A stretch of 64,000 nt of DNA, from the NCBI RefSeq assembly GCF_022919215.1, contig NZ_CP095047.1:62001-126000 (forward strand). Direction: 5' to 3'. Below are positions 28,496 through 38,353 of this stretch, piece after piece (the stretch's first letter is position 1; every line of letters starts with the position of its first letter). The notes below the pieces were generated by a model. The model searched no databases. It was not told where the DNA came from and worked only from the letters and a program-made list of their open reading frames with translations. Source of the stretch: Hymenobacter cellulosilyticus. GTDB lineage: Bacteria; Bacteroidota; Bacteroidia; Cytophagales; Hymenobacteraceae. A program made the translations under genes and the position numbers.

Positions 28496-28992
28496 CTACT
28501 CGCACACTTCTACTATCTGAGAGTTGACAGGAAAGTATTGGCGCGTGAGCCGTACAAATAGGTAGACTGTCAAACCATTCACGAGCACCGGAAATACATT
28601 GCCAGAGACTTGCCAATGCCTATACTCGGAAGTGCTCAGGCCATAGAGTGGCGTGAGGCTATACATACCATGACTAATACCGATTAATACCAGAAATACT
28701 TCCACCACAGTACTTATTGCACGCTCTGTGGAACTGATGAGAAACTGCGGTCGAGAGAGAATAACCATCTGAGCATGGTTGTCATCAACCGGAGGAAGTA
28801 TAGTCCTAAAACCAAGAACACAGCAGCGGCGGCGCTCAGATACAAATAGTTATTGAGAAGAACCTCCAGGTCCGGTCCACTGTGTTGGCCACGGTAGCCG
28901 TGCGGCAAGTAGCTATCCTGAATGTTCCACCCAATCGATAGTGTGAACAGGAACAACATCAGCAAAAAAGGTTGGACAAGTAGGGAACGCAT
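28496..28992 (-). CDS. Small multi-pass membrane protein (one probable frame break)
   Basis: Two overlapping frames (28714-28992 and 28496-28768) differ by a single-base shift of the same kind seen elsewhere and probably form one protein of about 165 residues. Hydrophobic segments: LLVQPFLLMLFLFTLSIGW, LYLSAAAAVFLVLGLYFLRL, TVVEVFLVLIGISHGMYSL and VFPVLVNGLTVYLFVRL. Four helices in total, with no recognised family. Alternatively these are two small proteins with a 55-base overlap, which would be unusual. Confidence 0.45.
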
Positions 28993-29256
28993 CAACTTTT
29001 CGACAAGGGAGCATTGACGTAAATGAATAGACAGCACTAAGAGGTGTTCGAACTACTTATCCAAACTATACTTTGCTAGAGCCAGTAGGTACTTAACTAA
29101 CCAGCAGGAGCTTGAATAAAAAGCACCAACCAGTTGTGCAGGCTACACTCCCAGAGACAAGGATGGCTGGATAAGATGTAAATCAACGAACTTTGACGAA
29201 TCTTTGCATTTTATAAAGGTCCCATTTTGACTAAACTATATACTCTTCCCCAGGGC

Positions 29257-32200
29257 ATGTTGAGCCGGATAAGCTGTCAAATGCTGTGGCTGCTGGTCTT
29301 GGTGCCTGCGTTGGCCCATGCTAAGGTGCCAGCGTGGCCCATTGCCGAATCCGGTCGTACGGAGAAGACGAGTGGCATCAACTCCTTGGGTATCGTCCCG
29401 GCCAATGGGCTGGGGGCCAGCGACCTGGATGTCGAATCTTCCAACTGGACAGCAGGTCTTAACCCGGCCAGTGGCTTACTCCCTAATGGTAACGGGACGT
29501 TCCCCAGCGCTGACAACCGTTTTGGTGGCGTTGCCTTGGGCAAAGTAGAGGGTGAGCAGAACTATTCCGTTAACGCTGCGGCCATGCGCCTGCACTTGGC
29601 CGCAGCGCCAGTAGTGAGCGGCTTCAGCCCTAGTAGTGCCGCAGCCGGCACAACGGTGGCCGTAGTCGGCACAGGCCTGGCAGACCTCACTGCATTCACT
29701 GTCAATGGCGTATCGGTGCCCATGGCGGCCATCAGCAACAACACTGCGACCGGCTTCTCTTTCGTTGTGCCGGCCGGGGCTACAGCTACTGGTACCAGCA
29801 GGGCCACCACGGCCAACGGCAGCGGTAGCAGCACGGGCTTTACGGTGCTGCTGCGCGTCGTGAGCACCAGCCCGGCCGCCAATGCCCGCACGGCCCCACT
29901 GACTAATTCGGCCGTGGGGCTGACCTTTACCGAGCCGGTTACCGCTGCTTCGGCAGCAGGCATCCGCGTGTTCTCCGCCCAGGCCGGGGGCCGGAAGGCT
30001 GGTACCGTAAGCCTGAGCGGCAGCACGGTAAGCTTTCGAGCTACGGTGGGTACTCCACGCACGAATTTCAAGCCCGGCGAAATAGTCCGTGTGACACAGC
30101 CCGCGACTGTGAGAAGCATATCCGGGCTTCTGGCTCCCAGGCGGGTGTACCAGTTTACGACGGCAGTAGGTGGTACCGGCACCGGCAACTTTACGGCCCC
30201 GGCCATCAATCCAAGCATAGCTGTGGATACCAGCCCGAACACTGTGGTCCTTGGCGATGTGGACGGGGACGGGGACCTGGACCTGCTCACCTCGAACGTC
30301 AATGCCAGTACGGTCAGCATCCGGCTCAACAATGGCTCTGGCAGCTTCACGGCTCCGGCCACCAACCCAAACCCGGCCGTGGGGGCCAACCCTTTCGGCC
30401 TGGCTCTTGGCGACGTGGATGGCGATGGGGACCTAGACCTGCTTACGGCCAATAACACGGGCAACACGGTCAGCGTCCGGCTCAACAATGGCTCTGGCAG
30501 CTTCACGGCTCCAGCCACGAATCCGAACCCGGCCGTCGGGGATGGCCCCAACAGCCTGGCTCTTGGCGATGTGGATGGGGACGGGGACCTGGACCTGCTC
30601 ACGTCCAATTACCTCAGCAGTACGGTCAGCATCCGGCTCAACAATGGCTCTGGCAGCTTCACGGCTCCGGCCACCAACCCAAACCCGGCCGTGGGAAGCA
30701 GGCCGTACAGCGTCGTTGTCGGGGATGTGGATGGGGACGGGGACCTAGACCTGCTCACGGCGAACTATGATGAGAACACGGTGAGCGTTCGCCTCAACAA
30801 TGGCTCTGGCAGCTTCACCGCCCCGGCTAGTAACCCGACCCTAGCGGTGGGGGCCAACCCTATTAGCGTAACCATGGGCGATGTGGACGGGGACCTGGAC
30901 CTGGACCTGCTCGTCGGGTATTACAGCAATGCCAGCACGGTAAGCGTCCGACTTAACGATGGCTCTGGCAACTTCACAGCCCCGGCCATGAATCCGAACC
31001 CGGCCGTGGGGAGTTACCCGCAAAGCGTAGCCGTCGGTGACGTAGACGGCGATGGGGATTTAGACCTGTTCACCGCAAACAATGGCAGCAACTCGGCCAG
31101 CGTGCGCCTTAACGATGGCAGTGGCAACTTCACGGCCCCGACCACCAATCCAAACCCGGCACTTGGAACCCGGCCTTCCCACGTGGCGGTGGGCGATGTA
31201 GACGGGGATGGGGATTTAGATTTGCTCACCGCTAACTTTGGAGCCAATTCGGTGACTGTGCGCCTAAATCAGCCGTTCCCCCTTTCCCTGACCAGCATTC
31301 TGCCCGCGGCCGAGCTACCGGGGATGCCCGTCACCCTCACGGGCAACGGTTTCGAGCCCGGCAGCAGCGTGAGCTTCGGCGGGGTGGCCGCCAGCGTCAC
31401 CTATATCTCCAGTACTTCCCTGACGGCCATCGTACCGACGGGAGCTTTGGCCGGCAACAGCACCGTAGTAGTCACGGCCAGTGGGGTTACTACGGCAACC
31501 GCCCCGGCCTTTACGGTGCTGGCCGTGCACGAGGCCGCCACCACTAGTTGCCCTACGACGGTTCCTTATACAGCCATCGGGGACGGAAAGTGGCACTACC
31601 TGCTAACGCCCAGCGGTCAGGTGGTAGCAGCTTTGCAGGACACGCGCGCCGCCCTGGGGAGCGTCAGCCTGAATTACCAAGTAAACAGTTCGACCACCCC
31701 CGTGCGCCAGGACGGGGCTGGACACTATTACCTGGACCGCAACTTTCAGCTCACAGCCAGCGGGGGACGTTCCCCGGGGCCAGCGTTACGGTGCGCTTTT
31801 ACGGCCTGACCACCGAACTGGACCGCCTACACTCGGCCGACGCGACAGTCAGCGCTACAACCCTTAAGGCCACGCAGTACAGCGGGGCCAACGAGGACTG
31901 CGTCTTAAGCAACAACGACTTCGGCACCGGCGAATGGCGCCTCCTGAACACGGCCGTCAATGCGCCCGGGGCCGGGGTACCCTGGTTTGTAGCCGAGGTA
32001 GCGGTGACGGACCACTTCTCAGAGTTTTACCTGCAGGGGGGCAACGGCCCGTTGCCGGTCGAGCTGGTGTCATTCAGGGCTGAGCGCCGGGGTAGTGCAG
32101 CGCTGCTACGGTGGTCAACAGCCCAGGAGCTCAACAATGAACGCTTTGAGGTTCAGGTATCGGAGGACGGTCGTATCTTCCAAACAATTGGCCAGGTTGC

Positions 32201-32582
32201 CGGTATGGGCACCTCGTCCAGGTCACATGCTTACCAGTGGAGCGACCCGTATCTGCAGCAGTACGGCTCAGCCCTAGTTTACTACCGCCTGCGGCAAGTA
32301 GATACTGACGGCACGGCCGATCTGAGCCCGGTGCGTAGTGTCCAGGTGCCGGACAAAGCTCCACAGCTTACTGTATGGCCAAATCCCCTGCGAGAAAAGC
32401 TACAGGTGACGGGCCTTGCGCCGGGCCAGAGAGTGGAAATACTGGATGCATTAGGCCGTGTCATGGCTGGCGGTATCATGCCGCTTGCAGGGCCCCTTTC
32501 TCTGCCCTTACCTGTACCTCTTCCCGCCGGTGTGTATATAGTGCGTGGACAAGGCAAGACGTGCAAAGTGGTGGTGCAATAG
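29257..32582 (+). CDS. FG-GAP/VCBS repeat protein with T9SS sorting domain (one frame break)
   Basis: About 1108 residues after adding one base to the G run near 31771-31775, which joins LTASGGTFPGASVTVRFYG. Start chosen at MLSRISCQMLWLLVLVPALAHA, a signal peptide. Order: an IPT/TIG-like Ig domain (VSGFSPSSAAAGTTVAVVG), a Big_5-like Ig domain (STSPAANARTAPLTNSAVGL), seven FG-GAP repeats of 52 residues with Ca-binding-type DVDGDGDLDL cores, a second IPT/TIG domain, a module with FWAE-like variant PWFVAEVAVTDHFSEFYL, a fibronectin-like part (LRWSTAQELNNERFEVQ) and a C-terminal T9SS sorting domain starting LTVWPNPLREKLQV. The protein should be exported, cleaved and anchored at the cell surface. 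Likely adhesive; ligand unknown. Confidence 0.85.
30190..31275 (+). repeat. Seven tandem 156-bp repeats coding FG-GAP units
   Basis: Seven consecutive 52-codon units, each FTAPATNPNPAVG... DVDGDGDLDLL... SVRLNNGSGS. Units 2 to 4 are nearly identical in DNA, while 5 to 7 have drifted and unit 1 is the most divergent. The near-identity implies recent duplication or gene conversion and invites copy-number change. Confidence 0.9.
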
Positions 32583-32854
32583 GAGCGCTAACAACATATG
32601 CAGGGACAAGGATAAACAGACGCTCTTGGAAAGCATCTGTTTGGGAAATTGCCTTATAGCAGTCAATCAGCACAGAAAATTTCAGCACCAAGCCCTCGGC
32701 TCCTCCTGTCCACGAAACTATGGTCCAGCGTTGTTCCTAGCCAAGTAGCATGCCGGTAGCGGGTTGTGAAGCAGGGCAAAAACTGCTCTCATTCCCAGAC
32801 GGTGTATAGCAAGCCAATTTATGGTAAGTGGCTATCGCAATGCAATGAGCTGCG
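32583..32854. other. Intergenic gap between convergent genes
   Basis: 272 bases between the FG-GAP protein and a convergent recombinase. No gene and no clear terminator seen. Confidence 0.35.
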
Positions 32855-33457
32855 TTAAGCGCTTTCCGCTCCTTTGCGATGACTCTGTATGACTACGCCT
32901 CGGTGGCGCAGATACTTGTACAGGGTGACTTTGGAGATATGCAGGCGCTGGGCAATTTCATTGACGCCCAGCTGCTGCTCCTTGTAGAGGGCTTCGGCCA
33001 CGATGGCCGTGCGCTCCGCTTCGTCGGACAACCCACGCCGTCGGCCCCCAACCCGACCTCGCGCCCGGGCAGCGGCCAGGCCGGCGGTGGTCCGTTCCCG
33101 AATCAATTCGCGCTCGAATTCAGCCAGGGAGGCAAATAGGTTGAACACGAGCCGACCCTGTGCCGAGGTCGTATTGATGGCATCGGTGAGCGAGACTAGG
33201 CCAACCCCTTTGAACTCCAACTCAGCCACCATGTCCAGCAGGTGTTTGAGCGAGCGGCCTAAGCGGTCCAGCTTGTAGATAGTGACCGTGTCTCCTGTGC
33301 GTAGGCTGGCTAGCAGCTTGTCCAATTCCGGGCGAGCTTTGCTGACCCCAGAGACTTTCTCTTGGAAGATGATGTCGCACCCGGCCTTCTGCAGGGCGTC
33401 GAGTTGCAGCTCTAAGTTCTGGTCGCGGGTCGAGACGCGGGCGTAGCCAATGTTCAT
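32855..33457 (-). CDS. Serine recombinase, Tn3-resolvase/Pin type
   Basis: 200 residues from MNIGYARVSTRDQNLELQL; the longer open frame upstream lies in a repeat-rich region and is unlikely to be read. Catalytic motifs: YARVST (nucleophile Ser), GDTVTIYKLDRLGRS, EFKGVGLVSLTDAINTTSAQGRLVFNLFASLAEFERELIRERT (dimer helix E). The C-terminal Hin-like helix-turn-helix reads GVNEIAQRLHISKVTLYKYLRHRG. A complete, probably active resolvase/invertase. Five GTTCAG/CTGAAC boxes at and just before its start may be its recombination site. No transposase is present beside it. Confidence 0.93.
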   Translation of the reverse strand: MNIGYARVSTRDQNLELQLDALQKAGCDIIFQEKVSGVSKARPELDKLLASLRTGDTVTIYKLDRLGRSLKHLLDMVAELEFKGVGLVSLTDAINTTSAQGRLVFNLFASLAEFERELIRERTTAGLAAARARGRVGGRRRGLSDEAERTAIVAEALYKEQQLGVNEIAQRLHISKVTLYKYLRHRGVVIQSHRKGAESA

Positions 33458-33465
33458 GCGGCCAA

Positions 33466-33530
33466 GTTCAGCTTTCTCGTTCAGACAACCATCGTTACTG
33501 AACTTTGCTAACTGAACAAGTTTTCTGAAC
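33466..33530. repeat. Cluster of five GTTCAG hexamers, candidate res/crossover site
   Basis: GTTCAG occurs at 33466 and 33479 and its complement CTGAAC at 33498, 33512 and 33525, in the 75 bases before the recombinase start. Spacings are 13, 19, 14 and 13 bases. Repeated half-sites next to a serine recombinase fit a res-type site or autoregulatory operator. Confidence 0.45.
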
Positions 33531-33868
33531 TGTTTCCAGCCGTTTCGCGAGCTATTTCCTTCCCTACTGCCCAGTATCTGAGTTGTACAGTTAAAGGAGG
33601 GCAAATGGCTAAGGACAAGATATTGTAGCTCTAAAACACCTCGTCATAAATGTGATCCTGGAAAATGATCAAGAAAACGGCCGTTTTGCTTTCCGGACAA
33701 GAAATCCGATAAGAATCAGTGCTAGTACTGATTCGTTTAACGGCTGTATCGCCATTATTTGTCATTCCTGATCCTGCGGTACCTGTCTGACACAGCTTGA
33801 CGCAATATTATCTGCTGGCAAAAGACGGTATACCTAATTTTTCGCAAGAATCGACATCCGACTGGTTT
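33531..33868. other. Gap before the LodA-type operon
   Basis: Contains a 14-bp palindrome AAAACGGCCGTTTT at about 33676 and must hold the operon promoter. A TTG start at 33797 would extend the first gene by 24 codons. No other gene seen. Confidence 0.4.
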
Positions 33869-34888
33869 ATGTTGTCCTACACTCCCAAAGTCAACTGGGA
33901 CTTGCCTGTCCCTCCGGCAGAACTTGCTCGGAAATTTTATTTTGTCGATCACCAAACAGTACTTCGAACGGAACTGCAGGTTGTTCTGGCAAACGTAGGC
34001 GTGCCTTCTGTAGAAGGAGCCGAAAATGCCGTGGAATTTGCCATAGGCCTGCTTCGATTAGCTGCCGAGGTCGAGCATGCACTGATGGTGCAATACCTGT
34101 ATGCGGCATTTTCTGTTGCCAATGGCCCTGCGGTCGACGGCATCAATTACCGCGAGAAAATACTGGACGTAGCCATCCAAGAAATGGGGCACTTAGCCAC
34201 TGTTCAAAATATTCTTATTCTACTTGGCGGTCCGGAGGCAGTGTACATGCAACGCGACGTGATGCGTCAAGCAAGTGCTAAGAATCCCATTCCATTCGTA
34301 CTAGAACCTATTTCGCTGGCGGCATTAGCTAAATACGTGGCCGCTGAAAAACCAGCTGTGGTGCCGGCCGATGTTGCTGAGAAGGTGGATCGACTGGTAA
34401 AGCTAGCCGCTGAATCGGTTGGGGGGGATACGCACCGTGTAGGAGCCATATACGGTGTTTTGCAATCATTATTCGACACAGGTGAAAGAATTCTGCCGGA
34501 GCTAGCTCATTTACCCTTCAACCCTCGCTTGAATGATGCGGACCTTCGGCCCAAGCAAGAAGTGAGCGCTTATCAAGCAACGCGCGAAGAGTGGGAGGCT
34601 GATGAAAATTCCTTCTTGTTAATTGAAGCCTTCGACTGTGCCAGTGCCCAAGCAGCCATCAGCCAAATTGCTGAGCAGGGCGAGGGATTATCGGACCGCA
34701 GCGATTCTCATTTCTCCGAATTTCTGGAAATGGCTGAGGCTTACGAGCAAGGGCCACTACGGGATATGGTAACCGACTTGCCTATCTCTCCAACTTTGGG
34801 TGCGCATGGCGGCGAGGGGGAACACTTATTACGCATACTTACACCGCGCTTTGGGGCCGGGTATTTAGCTTGCAATACAGCTCGCTAA
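33869..34888 (+). CDS. Ferritin-like, iminophenyl-pyruvate dimer synthase-like protein
   Basis: 339 residues from MLSYTPKVNWDLP; a TTG at 33797 would add 24 more. The N-terminal half matches the ferritin-like family known from VioB and related indolocarbazole enzymes: LRLAAEVEHALMVQYLYAAF supplies a first Glu in a four-helix bundle, and EKILDVAIQEMGHLATVQNILILLGG gives the second helix with E-x-x-H. This implies a di-iron or similar metal site. The C-terminal half is less typical. It overlaps the next gene by one base (TAATG) and begins an apparent four-gene operon with LodA and LodB homologues. Role inferred: oxidation chemistry linked to the quinoprotein or its substrate. Confidence 0.8.
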   Translation: MLSYTPKVNWDLPVPPAELARKFYFVDHQTVLRTELQVVLANVGVPSVEGAENAVEFAIGLLRLAAEVEHALMVQYLYAAFSVANGPAVDGINYREKILDVAIQEMGHLATVQNILILLGGPEAVYMQRDVMRQASAKNPIPFVLEPISLAALAKYVAAEKPAVVPADVAEKVDRLVKLAAESVGGDTHRVGAIYGVLQSLFDTGERILPELAHLPFNPRLNDADLRPKQEVSAYQATREEWEADENSFLLIEAFDCASAQAAISQIAEQGEGLSDRSDSHFSEFLEMAEAYEQGPLRDMVTDLPISPTLGAHGGEGEHLLRILTPRFGAGYLACNTAR

Positions 34889-35280
34889 TGTTAACTCTTC
34901 ACCATTCTTTCGTCATCTCGCGTGTAACGCAGGCTGAACTACGGGATACGCTGATCAAATTCGCGCGACGCTCTATGCGTCAGATCATCGGGAGGTTGAC
35001 GGAAGTATTGGCAAGGCTGCCTTTGACTGATGCGGGCCATGCCCCGACGGCCGGGCCCCCTTACGATCTTGATCCAGAAATACTACAAGAAGGCATTCCA
35101 ACGTCACTGGTCGCACAGCATTTGCGCATTTTGGACGAGTTGGCTACCACATACACATTGATTAGAGCCTCCGATGAGTTTCAGACGGGAACCGATCAAC
35201 CTAGTTACGAGGCAACGCTGCGGAACCTACTAACCGCCGATGATCGTCTGCGTCAATTGTTTGCAACTGAGAACATGTGA
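34888..35280 (+). CDS. Unknown 130-residue protein of the LodA operon
   Basis: Starts at the TAATG overlap with the ferritin-like gene (MLTLHHSFVISRVTQAELRDT), so it is translationally coupled. Mostly helical and soluble, with no signal peptide: TLIKFARRSMRQIIGRLTEVLARL, then a loop with PPYDLDPEILQEGIPTSLVAQHLRILDELATTYTLI. I recognise no family. Its place between a ferritin-like enzyme and a LodA homologue suggests an accessory or maturation subunit, but nothing in the sequence proves it. Confidence 0.75.
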   Translation: MLTLHHSFVISRVTQAELRDTLIKFARRSMRQIIGRLTEVLARLPLTDAGHAPTAGPPYDLDPEILQEGIPTSLVAQHLRILDELATTYTLIRASDEFQTGTDQPSYEATLRNLLTADDRLRQLFATENM

Positions 35281-35302
35281 TTTCTACTCTCATTTCCTGC
35301 CT

Positions 35303-36787
35303 ATGAAATCGTACCGCATTTTTCCCTCAATCGGCCTAGCCCGTTTGGGCGAGGCTCCTAATTTTTTTCTAGGACCTGAAGTGCCAGGCGCGGGCGTTGC
35401 CGAATTGTTGCCTGATGGCGGGCGCGGTCCGTTAACTCATCACAAGGATGCTAGCCTCACCAAGATCCGCAAGCAAGGTGCCCGGTTCCATTTATTTGAA
35501 TCAACGGACGGGGTCACATGGCAACCGGCTGTGCTGCCCGATACAGCGCAGGTTACTTGGTCGGTTTCCTTAGTCAACAAGAAGGCAGCGGTAGAACGCC
35601 CTGAAGACCCGCCAACGGCTCCGATGCACCCCCAAGTGCCGGCCGGTAATGCTTCCATGGTCATTGACGGAGGTAGGCGAACAATTTCTGGACTGAACCA
35701 GAAAAGCGCACCTTTTGCGGGAAAATTCGCTACCACCGACGCTAACGGTCAATTGTACCAAGTTGATGTGGAGCTAGGACAATTGTTCACCGATGCTCAG
35801 GGCCGGCTTATCGTCGTGGGTGGGCGGGGCTTCTCCAGTGCACCCGAGGGTACTCCCCTCGGAAGGTCTTATTACCACAATCCTAAATGGCACGACGATG
35901 TGGCCGACGGACCGGTGCGCGCCGAAATCAGACTTGCGCCCGGCGAGGCTCCCATCGAGGCCGACGGCGGCGCTTGGGTTGTGGTTGGCCCGCCTGACTA
36001 TGCGCCTGGAATCGACTGCGTGGTGACCTTATTCGATGTACTACACCAACTAGGTATCTCCTTTTTCAGGTTGCCCGCCGATCAGGTTCCTTCTTACGAT
36101 CGTGATATTGCTCCGTTGGTGGCTCGGGTCCGCCGATTGCAGTGGGTGCATGATGATGCTCAATGGACAGACCCTCGATTAAGCGACCCTCGATTGCGGA
36201 GCCGTGCCTCAACGGATCAACCCCTGCGAGAAGCTGTCAAAGAGTTAATTCTGGCAACCGAAGATGTGTTCGAAGGCCATACTCTTCCTACAGGGCCACC
36301 ATTTGAGCTCCGCAGCTTTCAAAAAACAATGCTAAGCAAGTGGGTTGAGGGTGACTTTGATGACACACCCGTAGCTCAGGAGGCAACGTTGACTGCGGCG
36401 GGGCTTACTCGGGCCGCCTTGGAAGGGGCCGCTGGGCAAGGATTATGCCCCGGAATCGAGGCTGGTATATTGATGCTCGATCCTAACATTTACTTTCAGC
36501 CCTTTGACTACCGAATTGATCACGCGACAGTAAAACCTGGTGACTTAACAGCGTTGATGGCACAGCCTTGGCAAGCTGATTTCGTTAAATGTAACACTGA
36601 ATGGTGGCCAACTCAACGCCCTGATTTCGCCCCACAGGCCGATGGGGGCAAGGAAGAGTGGATGCGAGGAATACAAGGACCGAAGCGCCATACCTTGTTG
36701 GTGCAGAAATCGGGGCAATTAGGTTTGGTAGTGCGCCAGGGCCCGGATGAGGTTTTTGTTGAGGTAGAGCGCGCGGCAAATCTCTGA
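35303..36787 (+). CDS. LodA/GoxA-like quinoprotein amino-acid oxidase
   Basis: 494 residues. The start MKSYRIFPSIGLARLG is the hallmark of LodA-like oxidases, as are GQGLCPGIEAGI and WQADFVKCNTEWWPTQRPD. LodA (lysine epsilon-oxidase) and GoxA (glycine oxidase) use a cysteine tryptophylquinone made from a Cys and a Trp in the chain. The Cys of WQADFVKC (about residue 430) is the natural candidate; the partner Trp cannot be fixed by eye, with WW at about 434-435 and one near 453 to choose from. Products would be an aldehyde or keto acid, ammonia and hydrogen peroxide, often antibacterial. The protein is shorter than LodA (726 residues). No signal peptide. It is directly followed by its maturation flavoprotein. 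Confidence 0.9.
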   Translation: MKSYRIFPSIGLARLGEAPNFFLGPEVPGAGVAELLPDGGRGPLTHHKDASLTKIRKQGARFHLFESTDGVTWQPAVLPDTAQVTWSVSLVNKKAAVERPEDPPTAPMHPQVPAGNASMVIDGGRRTISGLNQKSAPFAGKFATTDANGQLYQVDVELGQLFTDAQGRLIVVGGRGFSSAPEGTPLGRSYYHNPKWHDDVADGPVRAEIRLAPGEAPIEADGGAWVVVGPPDYAPGIDCVVTLFDVLHQLGISFFRLPADQVPSYDRDIAPLVARVRRLQWVHDDAQWTDPRLSDPRLRSRASTDQPLREAVKELILATEDVFEGHTLPTGPPFELRSFQKTMLSKWVEGDFDDTPVAQEATLTAAGLTRAALEGAAGQGLCPGIEAGILMLDPNIYFQPFDYRIDHATVKPGDLTALMAQPWQADFVKCNTEWWPTQRPDFAPQADGGKEEWMRGIQGPKRHTLLVQKSGQLGLVVRQGPDEVFVEVERAANL

Positions 36788-36805
36788 TCCAAATACGGAA
36801 ACACT

Positions 36806-37875
36806 ATGGCAGCACTACCAATTGCGGTACTGGGTAGCGGGCCTGCAGGTAGTGCCTGCGCCATAGAACTGCTAAGATTAGGGCATGCCGTGGTGTTGAT
36901 CGACAGGGGTGCTGAGGGTAAGGAGCGCCGCGGCGAAACATGCGGTCCACGGGTTGAACAAATGCTTCTTGGGCAAGGCACTGCATTCACTGCTACATGT
37001 CATCACTCTTTTGATTTGTATTCTTCTGCGTGGGGAACCAGTGTTATGGAAGGGCGCCAAATAGCTTTCTGGCAGGCAGGAGTGGGTAGTGTACTTGACC
37101 GCAGTACCCTCCATAACGACTTAGTAGCTAGTGCCTGTGCCGCTGGGGCCGTTGTGCTGTCCGATTGTCACGTGCAGGTCGCCCAATGGACCGGGCGGCA
37201 ATGGGTATTACAAGGCATGCAAGGCGGTAAAACGTGGAAACTAGCTGCGCGCTTTGTAGTCGAAGCAACCGGACGCCAATCTAGCTCTGTTTGTCAACCC
37301 GACGCCAAACGGGTCTTCCTAGACAAGTTGCAATGTTTGGTTACGGAATTTGCTGCCGTGGAAGATGGTCCCTCGGGGTGGTTATCGAATCAGCCGAGGT
37401 TGGGTGGTGGTATACAGTTAGGCTGCCTGCAGGTCGCCGGGTACTAGCATTCTTCACCGATGCTGATTTGGTAGCACCCCAGTCGGCACGAATACCCTGG
37501 TTCATCACCCTCCTCTGCCAAACCAAATACATGCACCAGTACGCAACCGCATACTCACCGGCAATCCCCATTGGTATCCGTGATGCACGCACTTCTGTGC
37601 GCACTGTTTTGTGGCGAGGTTCCTGGATAACAGTAGGAGATGCAGCTTGGTCGATGGACCCTATTTCGGGCAATGGCATTGATCGCGCGCTGGCTCAAGG
37701 GGTGGTTACCGCACAGGCTATATCTGCTGCACTTGAAACAAACCAGATCTCCTTGCTTAAGGACCAAGCACTATCCCAAGTTCAGGCATTCAAGCAGGCC
37801 TTGGGTACTCAGCGTGGGTATTACCATGCTGAAAAGCGCTGGCCCACCAGTGCCTTTTGGCAGCGCCGAGCCTAG
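36806..37875 (+). CDS. lodB-like: LodB-like FAD-dependent maturation flavoprotein (one frame break)
   Basis: About 356 residues after adding one base to the G run 37375-37378, which joins DGPSG to VVIESAEVGWWYTV. The start has a dinucleotide-binding loop VLGSGPAGSACAIELLRLGHAVVLIDRG. Then VEATGRQSS and, near the end, the second FAD motif WITVGDAAWSMDPISGNGIDRAL, as in tryptophan-halogenase and geranylgeranyl-reductase-like flavoproteins. LodB homologues are needed to form the tryptophylquinone of LodA, and the 18-base spacing to the lodA-like gene supports that job. It is the last gene of the operon. Confidence 0.88.
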
Positions 37876-38059
37876 GGATCACCAGAAACATATTGATCAT
37901 TTACCCTCAAACTGGTTTAGGAGATTACAGTATGTAAATGAAAAAATAGTCGCGTAGATTCACCCATACGCGTCTGGTATGCCACTGCTTGTTTGTAGTT
38001 CAAAAAAGTGGTAATGCTTGTTTGTGAAGGCCTAACGATACCAGTATTGTAGGAGCCGA

Positions 38060-38087
38060 ATGCCCCGGCCAGGAGTGGTCGGGGCAT
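38060..38087 (+). terminator. Hairpin terminator downstream of lodB
   Basis: ATGCCCCGGCC pairs with GGTCGGGGCAT (one G-T) over a 6-base loop, followed by TACTGTTT. Probably the end of the operon transcript. Confidence 0.55.
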
Positions 38088-38283
38088 TACTGTTTCTATC
38101 ATCATATGGCCCGGCCTGCTTGACCGTCCTGCTGGCTGGTGCCAGCGAGGCGGCACTGTAGCAGGAAAGCTGCGTGCAGGAGGTAGCACAAAGCACGTGT
38201 CCAGCAGTGGGCCGCACCAAGAAGAATAGCCCCGTTTTTTGACAGGTCACTGACAGTTGCGCTGAGCGACGGCAGCGCAGGGG

Positions 38284-38310
38284 TGTTCAGAAAAACGAGG
38301 GTTTCTTTGG
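38284..38310 (+). repeat. Dispersed GTTCAG repeat, type 1
   Basis: GTTCAGAAAAACGAGGGT is matched by GTTCAGGAAAACGAGGGT at 41903, both in intergenic DNA. Possibly the ends of lost insertion elements. Confidence 0.3.
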
Positions 38311-38353
38311 AGCTTATTAACCATCAGGCCCGACAATTTTATAGGAGCGCTTC

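Larger units (their letters stand above)
37876..38353. other. Intergenic gap after the LodA operon
   Basis: 478 bases holding the terminator at 38060 and one GTTCAG-type dispersed repeat at 38284. No gene supported. Confidence 0.45.

Noticed and set aside
30190..31275. Regular 156-bp repeats as a CRISPR-like array
   Set aside because: The units are too long, have no spacers and encode a continuous FG-GAP protein.
32855..33604. Full Tn3-type transposon around the resolvase
   Set aside because: No transposase or terminal inverted repeats were found on either side.
34870..35280. Frame break between the ferritin-like and the 130-residue genes
   Set aside because: The TAATG overlap and the clean start at 34888 show normal coupled genes.
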